This document shows positions 8,867-18,263 of a DNA stretch of 64,000 nucleotides, piece after piece. The stretch comes from Lactobacillus sp. S2-2 (lineage in GTDB: Bacteria > Bacillota > Bacilli > Lactobacillales > Lactobacillaceae). The stretch lies in NCBI RefSeq assembly GCF_021698855.1, contig NZ_WWFA01000003.1:1-64000 (forward strand), read 5' to 3'. A model generated the notes under the pieces. The model had not been told where the DNA came from. It did no database searches and worked only from the letters and a program-made list of their open reading frames with translations. Each line of letters begins with the position of its first letter. Positions within the stretch are counted from its first letter, which is position 1. Made by a program: the position numbers and the translations under genes.

Positions 8867-10051
8867 ATGCTTGAAAAAACTTTATATGATCAACTACTTA
8901 AACGTAGTTTTACTATTCCAGTAACGGTTAACTATTGGGATGGATCAACAAAAAAATATGGTGAAGGTGAATCACAAGCTACCATAAAATTTAACAAAGA
9001 AATTCCTTTTAAACAGGTAACTAAGAATGCTTCTATGGCCTTAGGTGAAGCTTATATGAATGGTGATATTGAAATTCAAGGAAGTATTGAAGATATTATT
9101 TCTGCTGCTTATGAATCAAGTGAAAGCTTTTTGAGAAATAAAAAATTTATCAAATGGCTTCCAAAGCAATCGCATTCAGAAAACAAAAGTAAAAAAGATG
9201 TCCAAAATCATTATGATATTGGAAATGACTTTTATAAGATTTGGCTAGATAAAAGTATGACTTATTCAGCTGCTTATTTCCAAAATGAAGACGATTCATT
9301 ATATCAAGCACAAATGAATAAAGTTCATCATATTATTAAAAAATTAGATCCTAAACCAAATCGTCGCTTACTTGACATTGGTTGTGGTTGGGGTACTTTA
9401 ATTTTAACTGCTGCTCAAGAATATAATCTTAAAGTTACTGGTGTAACCTTAAGTGAAGAACAATATAATTATGTTAACAATAAAATCAAAGAATTAGGCT
9501 TAGAAGATGTTGCCGAAGTTCGTTTACAAGATTATCGTGAAGTTCCAAAAGATAATAAATTTGATTACATTACATCAGTTGGAATGTTTGAACACGTTGG
9601 ACAAGAAAATCTTGATGAATACTTTAAGACAGTTTCTGAATTATTGACTGATGATGGTCATGCTTTAATTCATGGTATTACAAGACAACAAGGTGGCGCT
9701 GTAAACGGTTGGATTAATAAATGGATCTTTGAAGGTGGTTATGTACCTGGTTTAACTGAAAATCTTGGTCACATGATTGATAATCACTTACAAATCGCTG
9801 ACATGGAACCTTTACGTCGTCATTACCAAAAGACACTTGAAATCTGGGATAAAAACTTTAATGATAATCTCGATCAAGTAAAAGAAATGTTCGATGAAAA
9901 ATTCATTCGTATGTGGGATTTATATCTCCAAGCATGTGCTGCTTCATTCAAAGTTGGTAATATTGATGTCATTCAATATTTATTAACTAAAGGTGCTTCT
10001 GGATCAGATCTTCCAATGACTAGAGAATACATGTATGATGATAAAAAATAA
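8867..10051 (+). CDS. cfa: Cyclopropane-fatty-acyl-phospholipid synthase
   Basis: Methylates cis double bonds of membrane phospholipid acyl chains using S-adenosylmethionine. 394 residues. The [11 protein letters not shown] block (113-123) is typical of CFA synthases, the SAM-binding glycine motif LLDIGCGWG is at 168-176, and [10 protein letters not shown] follows at about 244. AAAGGAG precedes the ATG. A TATAAT -10 is at 8825-8830 with a weak ATTACA -35. Single-gene unit ending in the hairpin at 10059-10091. In lactic acid bacteria the enzyme is linked to acid and stress tolerance. Confidence 0.97.
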   Translation: MLEKTLYDQLLKRSFTIPVTVNYWDGSTKKYGEGESQATIKFNKEIPFKQVTKNASMALGEAYMNGDIEIQGSIEDIISAAYESSESFLRNKKFIKWLPKQSHSENKSKKDVQNHYDIGNDFYKIWLDKSMTYSAAYFQNEDDSLYQAQMNKVHHIIKKLDPKPNRRLLDIGCGWGTLILTAAQEYNLKVTGVTLSEEQYNYVNNKIKELGLEDVAEVRLQDYREVPKDNKFDYITSVGMFEHVGQENLDEYFKTVSELLTDDGHALIHGITRQQGGAVNGWINKWIFEGGYVPGLTENLGHMIDNHLQIADMEPLRRHYQKTLEIWDKNFNDNLDQVKEMFDEKFIRMWDLYLQACAASFKVGNIDVIQYLLTKGASGSDLPMTREYMYDDKK

Positions 10052-10058
10052 TAAGATT

Positions 10059-10091
10059 AAAAAAGCACTTAACTTAAGTTAAGTGCTTTTT
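10059..10091. terminator. Bidirectional terminator between cfa and azlD
   Basis: AAAAAGCACTTAAC / GTTAAGTGCTTTTT with a TTAA loop, ideal in both directions. Confidence 0.92.
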
Positions 10092-10093
10092 AT

Positions 10094-10426
10094 TTATAAA
10101 ATAAATGTTAGCGTAAAAACTGCAGCTAGTCCAGCAACTACTGACAATGCCATTGATCTAGTCCAATAAGAAATTAAAATCACAAAAATCGAGGCAATAA
10201 TTTCTGGCTGATGAGTTGCAGCTGAGAATGTATAAGCCTTAGTAATAAAAATATCTTTTACCACTAATGAAGTAAATAAACTGATTGGAATGAATTCCAT
10301 CCAATGATTAAACCAGTTCGGAATTTTTCTTTTTCTAAAAAATAGTAATGGCAAGAATCTCGGCCCTAAAGCGACACAAAAACTTAAAATCACTAACCAA
10401 AAGTGTTGCATATTATCCCACTTCAT
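10094..10426 (-). CDS. azlD: AzlD-family branched-chain amino acid exporter subunit
   Basis: 110 residues with about four hydrophobic helices; small partner of AzlC. The RFLPLLFF and WTRSM segments match AzlD proteins. It starts 11 bases after the azlC stop and must be co-transcribed. The pair exports branched-chain amino acids or analogues in Bacillus; substrate here is inferred from family. Confidence 0.88.
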   Translation of the reverse strand: MKWDNMQHFWLVILSFCVALGPRFLPLLFFRKRKIPNWFNHWMEFIPISLFTSLVVKDIFITKAYTFSAATHQPEIIASIFVILISYWTRSMALSVVAGLAAVFTLTFIL

Positions 10427-10437
10427 AAGTATTTCTC

Positions 10438-11214
10438 CTATTCTTCAGGTGAGCCTGCAGGGTTTTTAAATGTTTTAATTAATTTACTCTTATGTCCAGT
10501 TTTCATTTTACGTTTACGTAACCAAGTATCAATTAAAAAACCTATAAAAGAAGCCACTAGAGTTGAAGCAACTAATCCTAAAGTTGATTTAGTCAAAGTT
10601 AAAAAGAAAATTGCTAAGAAAATGGAAATAATTGCAACAAAAACTTTTAAGAAACTTTTTATTTGCATTACTATCATATATAAGAATAAAGCGGTTAAAG
10701 CAAAATGAACAACCGTTAAATCAATTGTTAATGCAGAACCAACTAAACTACCAACCACATTACTAATTGTCCAAAAGAATAATGACCAATGCTCTAATTG
10801 TATTGCATCTTTTGGAGTCCACTTCTTATCAGTTGAAAATTTTAAATAGTTAACCGCATAATTTTCATCATTCAACGATGCTGAAAAAAATAACGTAAAC
10901 CAAAAATTTTGTCCTGTTAAGTATTTAGATAAACTAGATCCTAATAATGCATATCGTAATTCTAAAAAGAATAACATTAAAACAATCGTTAATAATGGTG
11001 CGCTAGTTGTTAACATTGAAGCAATTAAAAATTGTGCTCCACCGGAAAATACTAAAAGAGACAACAAAAAAGAATTAAGCGTATTAAAACCAGCAGCATT
11101 TAATAAAATACCACACGCTAATCCAATTGGAATATAGCTAATATCTAGGGGAAGAGAAATCTTAAAATTTGTGATCCAATTTGGTTCTTTTGGATTACGG
11201 ACTAATTTAGTCAA
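10438..11214 (-). CDS. azlC: AzlC-family branched-chain amino acid permease
   Basis: 258 residues with about six hydrophobic helices. Family hallmarks are IPIGLACGILL near 30-40, FSGGAQFLIASML near 55-68, and ELRYALLGSSLS. The start is TTG at 11212-11214: GGAGG lies 6 bases upstream and no ATG fits. It is the first gene of the azlCD pair. A 17-base perfect palindrome (11243-11259) sits in the leader between the presumed start site and the ribosome site. Confidence 0.92.
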   Translation of the reverse strand: MTKLVRNPKEPNWITNFKISLPLDISYIPIGLACGILLNAAGFNTLNSFLLSLLVFSGGAQFLIASMLTTSAPLLTIVLMLFFLELRYALLGSSLSKYLTGQNFWFTLFFSASLNDENYAVNYLKFSTDKKWTPKDAIQLEHWSLFFWTISNVVGSLVGSALTIDLTVVHFALTALFLYMIVMQIKSFLKVFVAIISIFLAIFFLTLTKSTLGLVASTLVASFIGFLIDTWLRKRKMKTGHKSKLIKTFKNPAGSPEE

Positions 11215-11242
11215 AGGAAAGCCTCCGTCAATAGTTACAATT

Positions 11243-11259
11243 ATTTTCGTTACGAAAAT
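11243..11259. promoter_or_regulatory. Palindrome upstream of azlC, candidate operator
   Basis: ATTTTCG-TTA-CGAAAAT is a perfect 17-base palindrome. A minus-strand TATAAT (11274-11279) puts the transcription start just upstream of it, where a repressor could block initiation or elongation. No regulator gene is adjacent. Confidence 0.5.
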
Positions 11260-11316
11260 TACCTACAGATACAATTATAAAAAAAAATATAAAAATAACA
11301 ATGATTTTTTTAAAAT

Positions 11317-12558
11317 TTAAAAAATACTTGCAACTGAACGCCAACATCTAACCAAAAAATTTGCTTTTTCTACTGACTCTGTTGCATATAAATTTAATTT
11401 ATTATTGTATCCCGGAACAAATTTTAAATTATTACTAGTTAAATTTACATTTAATTGTCCTACTTTTTGATCTTTTTTTATTGGAGCTTCTAAATTATTA
11501 TTAAACATTAATTTATTATGAAAAGCATTATTTAATTTTTCACTTTTTAATTGCCAATATTCATAATTTTGGTTCAAACTAACTTTTAAATCTTGTTTTT
11601 TACCATTGTTCACTTTAACTGTTTGATTTTTAATATTTTGATTATTAAGTTTTATAATTTGATAATTATGGTCAACCCACTTCATTAATTTTTTTGTTTG
11701 AATATATCTCTGATCAGTTTTTGCACCAATTATAACCGTAATAATTCTACGATGTTTAAAAGTTCCGGTTCCCGTAAAATCCTCTTCATTATCAGATGTT
11801 CCTGTCTTTAATCCATCAACGTGCAAAGCTGGATCATAATTAACTCCACCTTTTAATAACTGATTAGAATTAGTTGTTTGAATCATCATTCCCTTATGTT
11901 TAAAAGTATAATGATATTTTTTTGATGTTTTTATTATTTCTGGATATTGTGAAACTAACTTTTGCGTTAAATTAACCATATCAATAGCTGATAATTTATT
12001 AGTTGCATTACCTGACACATTTTTTAATTTCATTGAACCTAATAAATCATTTGATAGACCACAAGAATTATATAACTCTGCATTTTTAATTTTTAATTGT
12101 TCACTCTTTTTTTTCATCAAATTAACAAAATTAGCGTTACTTCCGGCTATTTTATTTCCTAATGCTAAAATAGCCGAATTTGAAGAATTAATTAAGGCGG
12201 CTTCATATAATTGCTTAACTGTATACTTTTCACCAGATTTTAAATTAAGATTAACGCTATCATAATTAGTACAAATATTTTCTATATCTTGATTTATGGA
12301 GACTTTATCATTCCATTTTAACTTATTAGAATGAATTTGATCTAACAATATGTAAATCGATAGCAACTTACTCATCGAAGCTACCGAGACTTTCTTATTT
12401 TCATTTTTAGAATATAGAATTTGCCCAGATTTAGCATCAACAGAAATTCCTGCTTTAATATCTAAATTTGGTTTTTCACTTGCACTAACTTGAAGGTTAA
12501 ATAAAATAAATCCGGCAAAAATAGTAATAATATTAATTATTAAAAATTTAACTTTCAA
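11317..12558 (-). CDS. D-alanyl-D-alanine carboxypeptidase (low-molecular-weight PBP, S11 family)
   Basis: Trims the terminal D-Ala of peptidoglycan stem peptides outside the membrane. 413 residues: signal sequence (about 1-27, ending near VSA-SE), catalytic S61-MSK64, SSN at 125-127, and KTG at 251-253 in the order of S11 peptidases. A C-terminal beta domain (about 295-385) and an amphipathic tail (about 390-413) resemble PBP5/DacA membrane anchoring. It lies 18 bases after the histidine kinase gene, as third gene of the regulator-kinase-peptidase operon. Confidence 0.93.
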   Translation of the reverse strand: MKVKFLIINIITIFAGFILFNLQVSASEKPNLDIKAGISVDAKSGQILYSKNENKKVSVASMSKLLSIYILLDQIHSNKLKWNDKVSINQDIENICTNYDSVNLNLKSGEKYTVKQLYEAALINSSNSAILALGNKIAGSNANFVNLMKKKSEQLKIKNAELYNSCGLSNDLLGSMKLKNVSGNATNKLSAIDMVNLTQKLVSQYPEIIKTSKKYHYTFKHKGMMIQTTNSNQLLKGGVNYDPALHVDGLKTGTSDNEEDFTGTGTFKHRRIITVIIGAKTDQRYIQTKKLMKWVDHNYQIIKLNNQNIKNQTVKVNNGKKQDLKVSLNQNYEYWQLKSEKLNNAFHNKLMFNNNLEAPIKKDQKVGQLNVNLTSNNLKFVPGYNNKLNLYATESVEKANFLVRCWRSVASIF

Positions 12559-12576
12559 TATTTACTCTCCGTTCTT

Positions 12577-13734
12577 TTATGAATCTTTCAAAGCTTTTTT
12601 AACCAATGGTTCTTTAGGATCCATTGGTAAATGAATTTCAAAAGTAGTCATTTTTTTATTTGAAGTTACATTAATAAACCCACCATGATTATTAACGATT
12701 CCTTCGACAATTGCAAGCCCTAATCCAGAACCACCAGTTTCTTTATTGCGCGATTCTTCAACACGATAAAAACGAGTGAAAATTTGTTTAATTGAAGAAC
12801 TAGGAATTTCTTCCCCATCATTTGCTACTTTAAATATCACTGAACTTTCATCATTTACTTCAGCAGAAATATAAATATTTTTTCCACCATCACCGTACTT
12901 AATGGCATTACTAATTAAGTTATTAAAAACTCGACCTAAAGATTCGGCATTTCCTCGAATAAATACATCATTTTGAACTGGTTGAACATGAATTTTCATT
13001 CCTTTTTTCTTTGCATCCAACTCAAAATAAGTTTCAAGCTGTTCAAGCAACTGATTAATGTTAATTTTATCAGTATTTTCTTCTTTAATTTGATTTGCTT
13101 TAGTATATTCAAACAATTGATCTACCAAAGATTTCATTTGTCCAGCTTTTAAATAGGCTGTATGCACATAATCTAGTAGCTCTTGCTCTGTTTTATATTT
13201 TCCATTTTCAATTAATCCTAAATACCCAATAATTGATGTCAGTGGCGTTCTCAAATCATGGGAAACATTACTAACTAATTCATCTTTGGATTTTTCGATT
13301 GATCGTTCACCACGTAAAGATTCAATAACACTATCCACCAATGAATTAATACTAATTACAATGCGTTCAGTATCTCCTTCTAGCTCAAATGGAATTCGAT
13401 GATCAAAATGTCCATTTGCAATATAATGAAGCTCAGAAATGATATGACGTAATTGCATTTGATGATAGCGACGAATTAGTCGCCAATAAATAATAATTGT
13501 ATCAATTACAAACATTGCCATCCAAAATAAATTTTCCCAACTCATCAAATGAATTCTTGCTCCACCAAATGAAATTGATTGTTTAATCGTAAAAAAACCT
13601 TCGCGAAGACCAGGATTGGTCTGCAAAGATTGTGTAATTAAAACAGTAATGGCTAAATTTAATAATAATAACAAGATAAGAGTAAAAATACCCTCAATAA
13701 AAAGTTCTGTTTTTTCTTTTCCCGTTAATTGCAA
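12577..13734 (-). CDS. Sensor histidine kinase (VanS/PhoR-like)
   Basis: 385 residues. Two membrane helices (about 12-35 and 67-84) flank a short outside loop, followed by a HAMP-like stretch, the dimerisation H-box SHDLRTPL with H159, N box NLISNAIKYG, and the G1/F/G2 ATP lid (GGSGLGLAIV). The TTG start at 13732-13734 is kept because AAAGGGTG precedes it; the nearby ATG is out of frame. The small sensor loop suggests an envelope or intramembrane signal. Co-transcribed with its response regulator and a D,D-carboxypeptidase. Confidence 0.95.
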   Translation of the reverse strand: MQLTGKEKTELFIEGIFTLILLLLLNLAITVLITQSLQTNPGLREGFFTIKQSISFGGARIHLMSWENLFWMAMFVIDTIIIYWRLIRRYHQMQLRHIISELHYIANGHFDHRIPFELEGDTERIVISINSLVDSVIESLRGERSIEKSKDELVSNVSHDLRTPLTSIIGYLGLIENGKYKTEQELLDYVHTAYLKAGQMKSLVDQLFEYTKANQIKEENTDKININQLLEQLETYFELDAKKKGMKIHVQPVQNDVFIRGNAESLGRVFNNLISNAIKYGDGGKNIYISAEVNDESSVIFKVANDGEEIPSSSIKQIFTRFYRVEESRNKETGGSGLGLAIVEGIVNNHGGFINVTSNKKMTTFEIHLPMDPKEPLVKKALKDS

Positions 13735-13752
13735 AAGTCATTCACCCTTTTA

Positions 13753-14436
13753 CTATCCTTCAATTTTATATCCAACGCCCCATACAGTTTGGACAATTTT
13801 TTCGTTAGTTGCTTCTTCTAATTTATCTCTCATATGACTAACATGTACCATAACTGTCTTAGCAGAAACAACACTTTCTTGTTTCCAGACTCTTTCAAAA
13901 ATCTCATCGGCTGAAAAGACACGATTTGGATGACTTGCTAATAAATAAAGAATTCCAAATTCTAATGCAGTTAATTGAATTAATTTATCATCAGCAGTTT
14001 TAACTTCATGTGAGTCTTTATTAATAGTTAATGAACCAGCAGTTAAAACAGTAGGTTCTTCTTCTGGTGCATGGTTTTCACTTCTTCTAAGTAATGAGCG
14101 AACTCTTGCCATAATTTCCAATGGATTAAATGGTTTTACTACATAATCGTCAGCACCAGTAATTAATCCTTGAATTTTATCCATATCAGTTGTCTTAGCA
14201 GATAAAACAATAATTGGAATTTGATTATCTTTTCTAACTTCTTTAATTACATCAATTCCACTCATTTCAGGCATCATAATATCTAATATCATTAATCCGA
14301 TATCTGGTTCTGTATTTAACATGGAAATTGCTTCTTTACCATTACTTGCTGAAATTGGTTCATAACCTTCATTTTTAATATAAATCTCAAGTAACTTTGC
14401 GATTTCTTTGTCATCATCGACAACTAATATTTTCAT
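13753..14436 (-). CDS. OmpR/PhoB-family response regulator
   Basis: 227 residues: receiver domain (1-115) with acidic pocket DDD at 7-9, phosphoacceptor D52, T/S switch S79 and K101; then a winged-helix DNA-binding domain (about 130-225). Overall order resembles VanR-type regulators. First gene of the operon with kinase and carboxypeptidase, which implies control of cell-wall remodelling. A minus-strand extended -10 TGG-TAGAAT lies at 14470-14478. GGAGGAATATATT precedes the ATG. Confidence 0.95.
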   Translation of the reverse strand: MKILVVDDDKEIAKLLEIYIKNEGYEPISASNGKEAISMLNTEPDIGLMILDIMMPEMSGIDVIKEVRKDNQIPIIVLSAKTTDMDKIQGLITGADDYVVKPFNPLEIMARVRSLLRRSENHAPEEEPTVLTAGSLTINKDSHEVKTADDKLIQLTALEFGILYLLASHPNRVFSADEIFERVWKQESVVSAKTVMVHVSHMRDKLEEATNEKIVQTVWGVGYKIEG

Positions 14437-14540
14437 AATATATTCCTCCGTATCTGAATAATTTTCTTTATTCTACCAGATTAAAAATGAGTTACTACTA
14501 AATATAAAAAAACATTCTTAATATTTAAGGTTTTTTTAAT

Positions 14541-14571
14541 ATTAAAAAAGTTCAGAAATCATCTGAACTTA
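14541..14571 (-). terminator. Terminator of the DUF1129-ychF-parAB-rsmG run
   Basis: Minus-strand AAGTTCAGA / TCTGAACTT plus T-run; the stem overlaps the DUF1129 stop codon. Confidence 0.85.
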
Positions 14572-15291
14572 GTTAGTATAAAAACTTCCATTTCGAATCG
14601 TATATTTTGATCTCATAAATAAAATACCAGCAATACCAAGCACACCAAAGACCATATAAACAAATGGATTTACTGGATTAATAATTGAATGTGGAATCAT
14701 TGCAACTAATGTAAAGATTAACATCCAACCTAAAAACACTCCAACCATTAGTAAAATACGCATTAATACTGATAAATTATGCTTAACATTTGGAGCAAAC
14801 AATCTAGTCATCATTGGCATTGATAATCCAACTACTACTGCAATAAGGATTGTTGCTAGTGCACCTAATGCTCCACCATCTTTAGTTTGAGCAGAGGCAA
14901 AGTAATAAGTTATTGCATACATAATACTTAAAATACTAAAAATCCAAAGGAAATTATATCCCGCAGTTAAAAAGTATAATTTTTTACTCCATGGTGCTTG
15001 CTTTTGTGGTGGGTTAACAATATTTTGAATTTTTTCATCCACTGTTCCAAATAAATTACGAGCTGTTTGACCCTTCTTTTGTTCTTCAATTAAGGTTTCA
15101 ACCATTTCATCAATTGTTGTTTTTTGTTTTTCAGCATCTAATTTAGTGTTACCTAGTGCTTGCTTAAATTTAAACATGTACTCAGCATTTCTTTTAGTTA
15201 ATCCTAAATCATTAAATTCAGAATGAACTACTTGAGCACCACTGACATGGTTTTGTTGCTTATTTGCATTTCTTTTCTGATTATCAGCCAT
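14569..15291 (-). CDS. DUF1129 family membrane protein
   Basis: 240 residues: polar N-terminal half (1-95, Asn/Gln/Lys-rich) followed by about five hydrophobic helices (about 105-225). Matches the DUF1129 (PF06570) proteins that stand next to ychF and DUF951 in lactobacilli. Function unknown. It starts 8 bases after ychF ends and closes the housekeeping operon. Confidence 0.88.
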   Translation of the reverse strand: MADNQKRNANKQQNHVSGAQVVHSEFNDLGLTKRNAEYMFKFKQALGNTKLDAEKQKTTIDEMVETLIEEQKKGQTARNLFGTVDEKIQNIVNPPQKQAPWSKKLYFLTAGYNFLWIFSILSIMYAITYYFASAQTKDGGALGALATILIAVVVGLSMPMMTRLFAPNVKHNLSVLMRILLMVGVFLGWMLIFTLVAMIPHSIINPVNPFVYMVFGVLGIAGILFMRSKYTIRNGSFYTN

Positions 15292-15299
15292 GTTATCTC

Positions 15300-16400
15300 C
15301 TATACATTAAATCTAAATTCAACAATGTCTCCATCATTCATCACATATTCTTTACCTTCAACACGTAATTTACCAGCATCTTTAACTGCTGCTTCACTAC
15401 CATATTGATCTAAATCAGAAAATGCCATTACTTCAGCACGAATAAATCCTCTTTCAAAATCTGAATGGATAATACCAGCACCTTGTGGAGCTTTTGTTCC
15501 ATCTTTAAAAGTCCATGCTTTGGTTTCTTTACCACCAGCAGTAAAGAAAGTATTTAAACCTAATAATTTATATGATGTACGAATTAATTTATTTAATCCA
15601 GGTTCACTAACTCCAGCAGATTCTAAGAATTCGGCTTTATCATCATCATCTAATTCAGCAATTTGTTCTTCTGCTTCAGCGGCAATTCCAATTGTTTGAG
15701 CACCATGTTCTTTACCATAGTTCTCTACAACTTGGAAATATTTTGAGTCACTTGGATTAGCCATATCTGCTTCAGAAACATTAGCAACATATAAAACTGG
15801 TTTTGAAGTTAATAAAAATAAACCTTTAACAATTTTTTGTTCATCTTCATCAAATTCAATTTCTCTAACAGCTCCACCTTTTTCAAGGACTGGCTTGATT
15901 TTTGATAGAACATCAAATTCAGCTTTAGCATCCTCATCTTTTCCTTTAGCTGCTTTTTCAACTTTGACATAATGCTTATTAACAGCATCTAAATCAGCTA
16001 AACCTAATTCTAAATTAATCGTTTCAATATCATCTAGAGGATCAACAACTCCAGTAACATGAGTAATATTATCGTCATCAAAAGCACGAACAACATGCAC
16101 AATTGCATCAACTTGGCGAATATTTTCTAAAAATTTATTTCCTAATCCTTCACCTTTACTTGCACCTTTAACAATTCCTGCGATATCTGTAAATTCAAAA
16201 GTAGTTGGGACCACTTTATCAGCTGGGATTAATTCTTGAATTCGATCAAGCCTTGAATCTGGTACTTCAACCATCCCTACATTTGGATCAATTGTAGCAA
16301 ATGGATAATTCGCCATCTCAGCTCCAGCTTTTGTAATTGCATTAAAGAGAGTTGATTTACCTACATTTGGTAAACCAACGATTCCAGCAGTTAATGACAT
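15300..16400 (-). CDS. ychF: Redox-regulated ribosome-binding ATPase YchF
   Basis: Obg-family P-loop ATPase that binds ribosomes and affects stress responses. 366 residues, the usual length. The P-loop GLPNVGKST is at 8-16, the switch/DxxG region is DIAGIVKGAS near 68-77, NxxE in place of NKxD marks the ATP preference (NVSEAD near 206), and a TGS domain ends the protein (about 280-366). Part of the rsmG-parA-parB-DUF951-ychF-DUF1129 run. Confidence 0.98.
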   Translation of the reverse strand: MSLTAGIVGLPNVGKSTLFNAITKAGAEMANYPFATIDPNVGMVEVPDSRLDRIQELIPADKVVPTTFEFTDIAGIVKGASKGEGLGNKFLENIRQVDAIVHVVRAFDDDNITHVTGVVDPLDDIETINLELGLADLDAVNKHYVKVEKAAKGKDEDAKAEFDVLSKIKPVLEKGGAVREIEFDEDEQKIVKGLFLLTSKPVLYVANVSEADMANPSDSKYFQVVENYGKEHGAQTIGIAAEAEEQIAELDDDDKAEFLESAGVSEPGLNKLIRTSYKLLGLNTFFTAGGKETKAWTFKDGTKAPQGAGIIHSDFERGFIRAEVMAFSDLDQYGSEAAVKDAGKLRVEGKEYVMNDGDIVEFRFNV

Positions 16401-16418
16401 TTTATATTTCCTTCTTTC

Positions 16419-16607
16419 TTAATTTTCTTCAGCTTTTTGAATTACTTTTTTCATTCTTTTTTCAAATTGTCCACGACTTAGCATAATAACGTGCTCACAG
16501 CCTTGACATTCAATCTTAATATCTGCTCCCATGCGAATAATTTCCCATCGATTAGTTCCACAAGGATGTTGCTTTTTCATTTCCACAATATCATGTAAAT
16601 TATACAT
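16419..16607 (-). CDS. DUF951 family small protein
   Basis: 62 residues with the CGTNRWEIIRMGADIKIEC pattern, including two cysteines (C16, C35) and a third (C38) that suggest a metal- or nucleic-acid-binding OB-like fold. DUF951 genes regularly lie between parB and ychF in Firmicutes, exactly as here. Function unknown. Confidence 0.93.
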   Translation of the reverse strand: MYNLHDIVEMKKQHPCGTNRWEIIRMGADIKIECQGCEHVIMLSRGQFEKRMKKVIQKAEEN

Positions 16608-16623
16608 AATCTCACTCCATTAT

Positions 16624-17505
16624 TTAATCATTCAAATCAATATCTAATAACGAGAAAATTCGATTTAAATCTTCGTTTGAAAGATATTCAATCTCAATTT
16701 TCCCTTTTCCTTTATTTGAACGATTTTCATTAATTACAACTTTAGTTCCAAACCAATCTTGTAATTTTGTTTCTCCATTCTTAATAAATGGTGATTTACT
16801 AGTCTTAGTAGCTTTTTTGCTTTTCTCTTGATTACTATATTCAGTAATCATTTTTTCTAAATGACGAACTGTTAATGATTCATTAACTGCTTTTTTTGCG
16901 TATTCAATTAATTTTTGACGATTTCTAATTGCAAGTAAAGCTCGCGCTTGCCCCATTGATAATTGTTTTTTATCTAACATTTCTTTAATTTGTTGAGGTA
17001 ATCCTAACAATCTCAAATAATTGGCAATATATGGTCTTGATTTACCTAGTCTCTTTGAAACTTCTGCTTGAGTTAAATCTAATTTCATCATTAACGTATT
17101 ATAAGCTTCTGCTTCCTCTAATGGACTTAAATCTTCACGTTGTAGGTTCTCCATAACGGCAATTTCCATCATTTGTTCATCACTTACTTCTCGAACAATT
17201 GCAGGAATCGTATCTTTTCCAGCCACTTTAGATGCTTTAAAACGTCTTTCACCAGCCAGAATTTGATAATTATCATTATCATCTTCTGGTTTACGGACGA
17301 TGATTGGTTGAAAAACACCAGATTGTTTAATTGAATCAGTTAAATCGTCTAAAGCTTTTTTATCAAATTTTTTTCTTGGTTGATAAGGATTTGGAACTAA
17401 TGAATCTAAATTAAGATTAGAAACAGCTTCATCATTATTATCTAATTCATTTTCTGCAAATAAAGCCTCAATTCCACGGCCTAATCCTTTATTATTTTTG
17501 TTCAT
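16624..17505 (-). CDS. parB: Chromosome-partitioning protein ParB (Spo0J)
   Basis: 293 residues. N-terminal CTP-binding ParB domain with the RRFKAS motif preceded by GE (about 85-93, ILAGERRFKA), central helix-turn-helix that reads parS (about 135-200), and C-terminal dimerisation domain. Partner of ParA; the genes overlap by 14 bases after the upstream parA stop region is considered, indicating coupling. No canonical parS site was found within the window. Confidence 0.96.
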   Translation of the reverse strand: MNKNNKGLGRGIEALFAENELDNNDEAVSNLNLDSLVPNPYQPRKKFDKKALDDLTDSIKQSGVFQPIIVRKPEDDNDNYQILAGERRFKASKVAGKDTIPAIVREVSDEQMMEIAVMENLQREDLSPLEEAEAYNTLMMKLDLTQAEVSKRLGKSRPYIANYLRLLGLPQQIKEMLDKKQLSMGQARALLAIRNRQKLIEYAKKAVNESLTVRHLEKMITEYSNQEKSKKATKTSKSPFIKNGETKLQDWFGTKVVINENRSNKGKGKIEIEYLSNEDLNRIFSLLDIDLND

Positions 17506-18262
17506 GTGCAGCTAAGACCTCTTTCGTTAATTCCATATAAACTTTTGATCCTTTTGAACTTGGATCATAATCAATAATTGGCATCCCATAACTTGGTGCT
17601 TCAGACAAACGAACATTTCTTGGAATATAAGTATCATATACTTTTTCCTTAAAAAATCCTTTAACTTCATTAGCCACTTGGTTACTTAACTTAGTTCTTG
17701 AATCAAACATGGTTAATAAAACTCCTTCAATCTCAAGAGTTGGATTAAAATGTTTTTGAACTAATTTAATTGTATTTAAAAGTTGTGATAATCCTTCCAA
17801 AGCATAATATTCACTTTGAACTGGAATTAATAGTGTATCACTTGCTGTAAAAGCATTAATGGTAATTAATCCTAAAGATGGTGGACAATCAATTAAAATA
17901 TAATCATATCGATCTTCGACATCTTTTATTGCGGCTTTTAATCTAGTTTCACGTGCCATTTGAGGAGTTAATTCAATTTCTGCTCCAGCCAATTGAATTG
18001 TTGCTGGAACAACATCTAAATTATCATGTTTTGTCGTTATGACCACATCATCAATTGGTGCTTCATTAACCAAAACATCATATACATCATGATTAATTTT
18101 TGATTTTTCAACTCCCACTCCAGAAGTTGCATTACCTTGAGCATCAGCATCAATTAGTAATACTTTTTTACCTAAAGTAGCTAAGTTAGCTCCTAAATTA
18201 ACAGCAGTGGTAGTTTTACCAACTCCACCTTTTTGGTTTGCTAATGATATTACTTCCGTCAT
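17492..18262 (-). CDS. parA: Chromosome-partitioning ATPase ParA (Soj)
   Basis: 255 residues from the ATG at 18260-18262, chosen because GGGGGA lies 8 bases upstream and the protein then begins directly with MTEVISLANQKGGVGKTT; a longer open frame to 18382 overlaps rsmG and adds no conserved sequence. Deviant Walker A KGGVGKT at 11-17, Walker A' near 40 (LLIDADAQGN) and Walker B (ILIDCPPS) are present. Drives segregation with ParB. Its 3' end overlaps the parB start. Confidence 0.97.
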   Translation of the reverse strand: MTEVISLANQKGGVGKTTTAVNLGANLATLGKKVLLIDADAQGNATSGVGVEKSKINHDVYDVLVNEAPIDDVVITTKHDNLDVVPATIQLAGAEIELTPQMARETRLKAAIKDVEDRYDYILIDCPPSLGLITINAFTASDTLLIPVQSEYYALEGLSQLLNTIKLVQKHFNPTLEIEGVLLTMFDSRTKLSNQVANEVKGFFKEKVYDTYIPRNVRLSEAPSYGMPIIDYDPSSKGSKVYMELTKEVLAAHEQK

Positions 18263-18263
18263 A

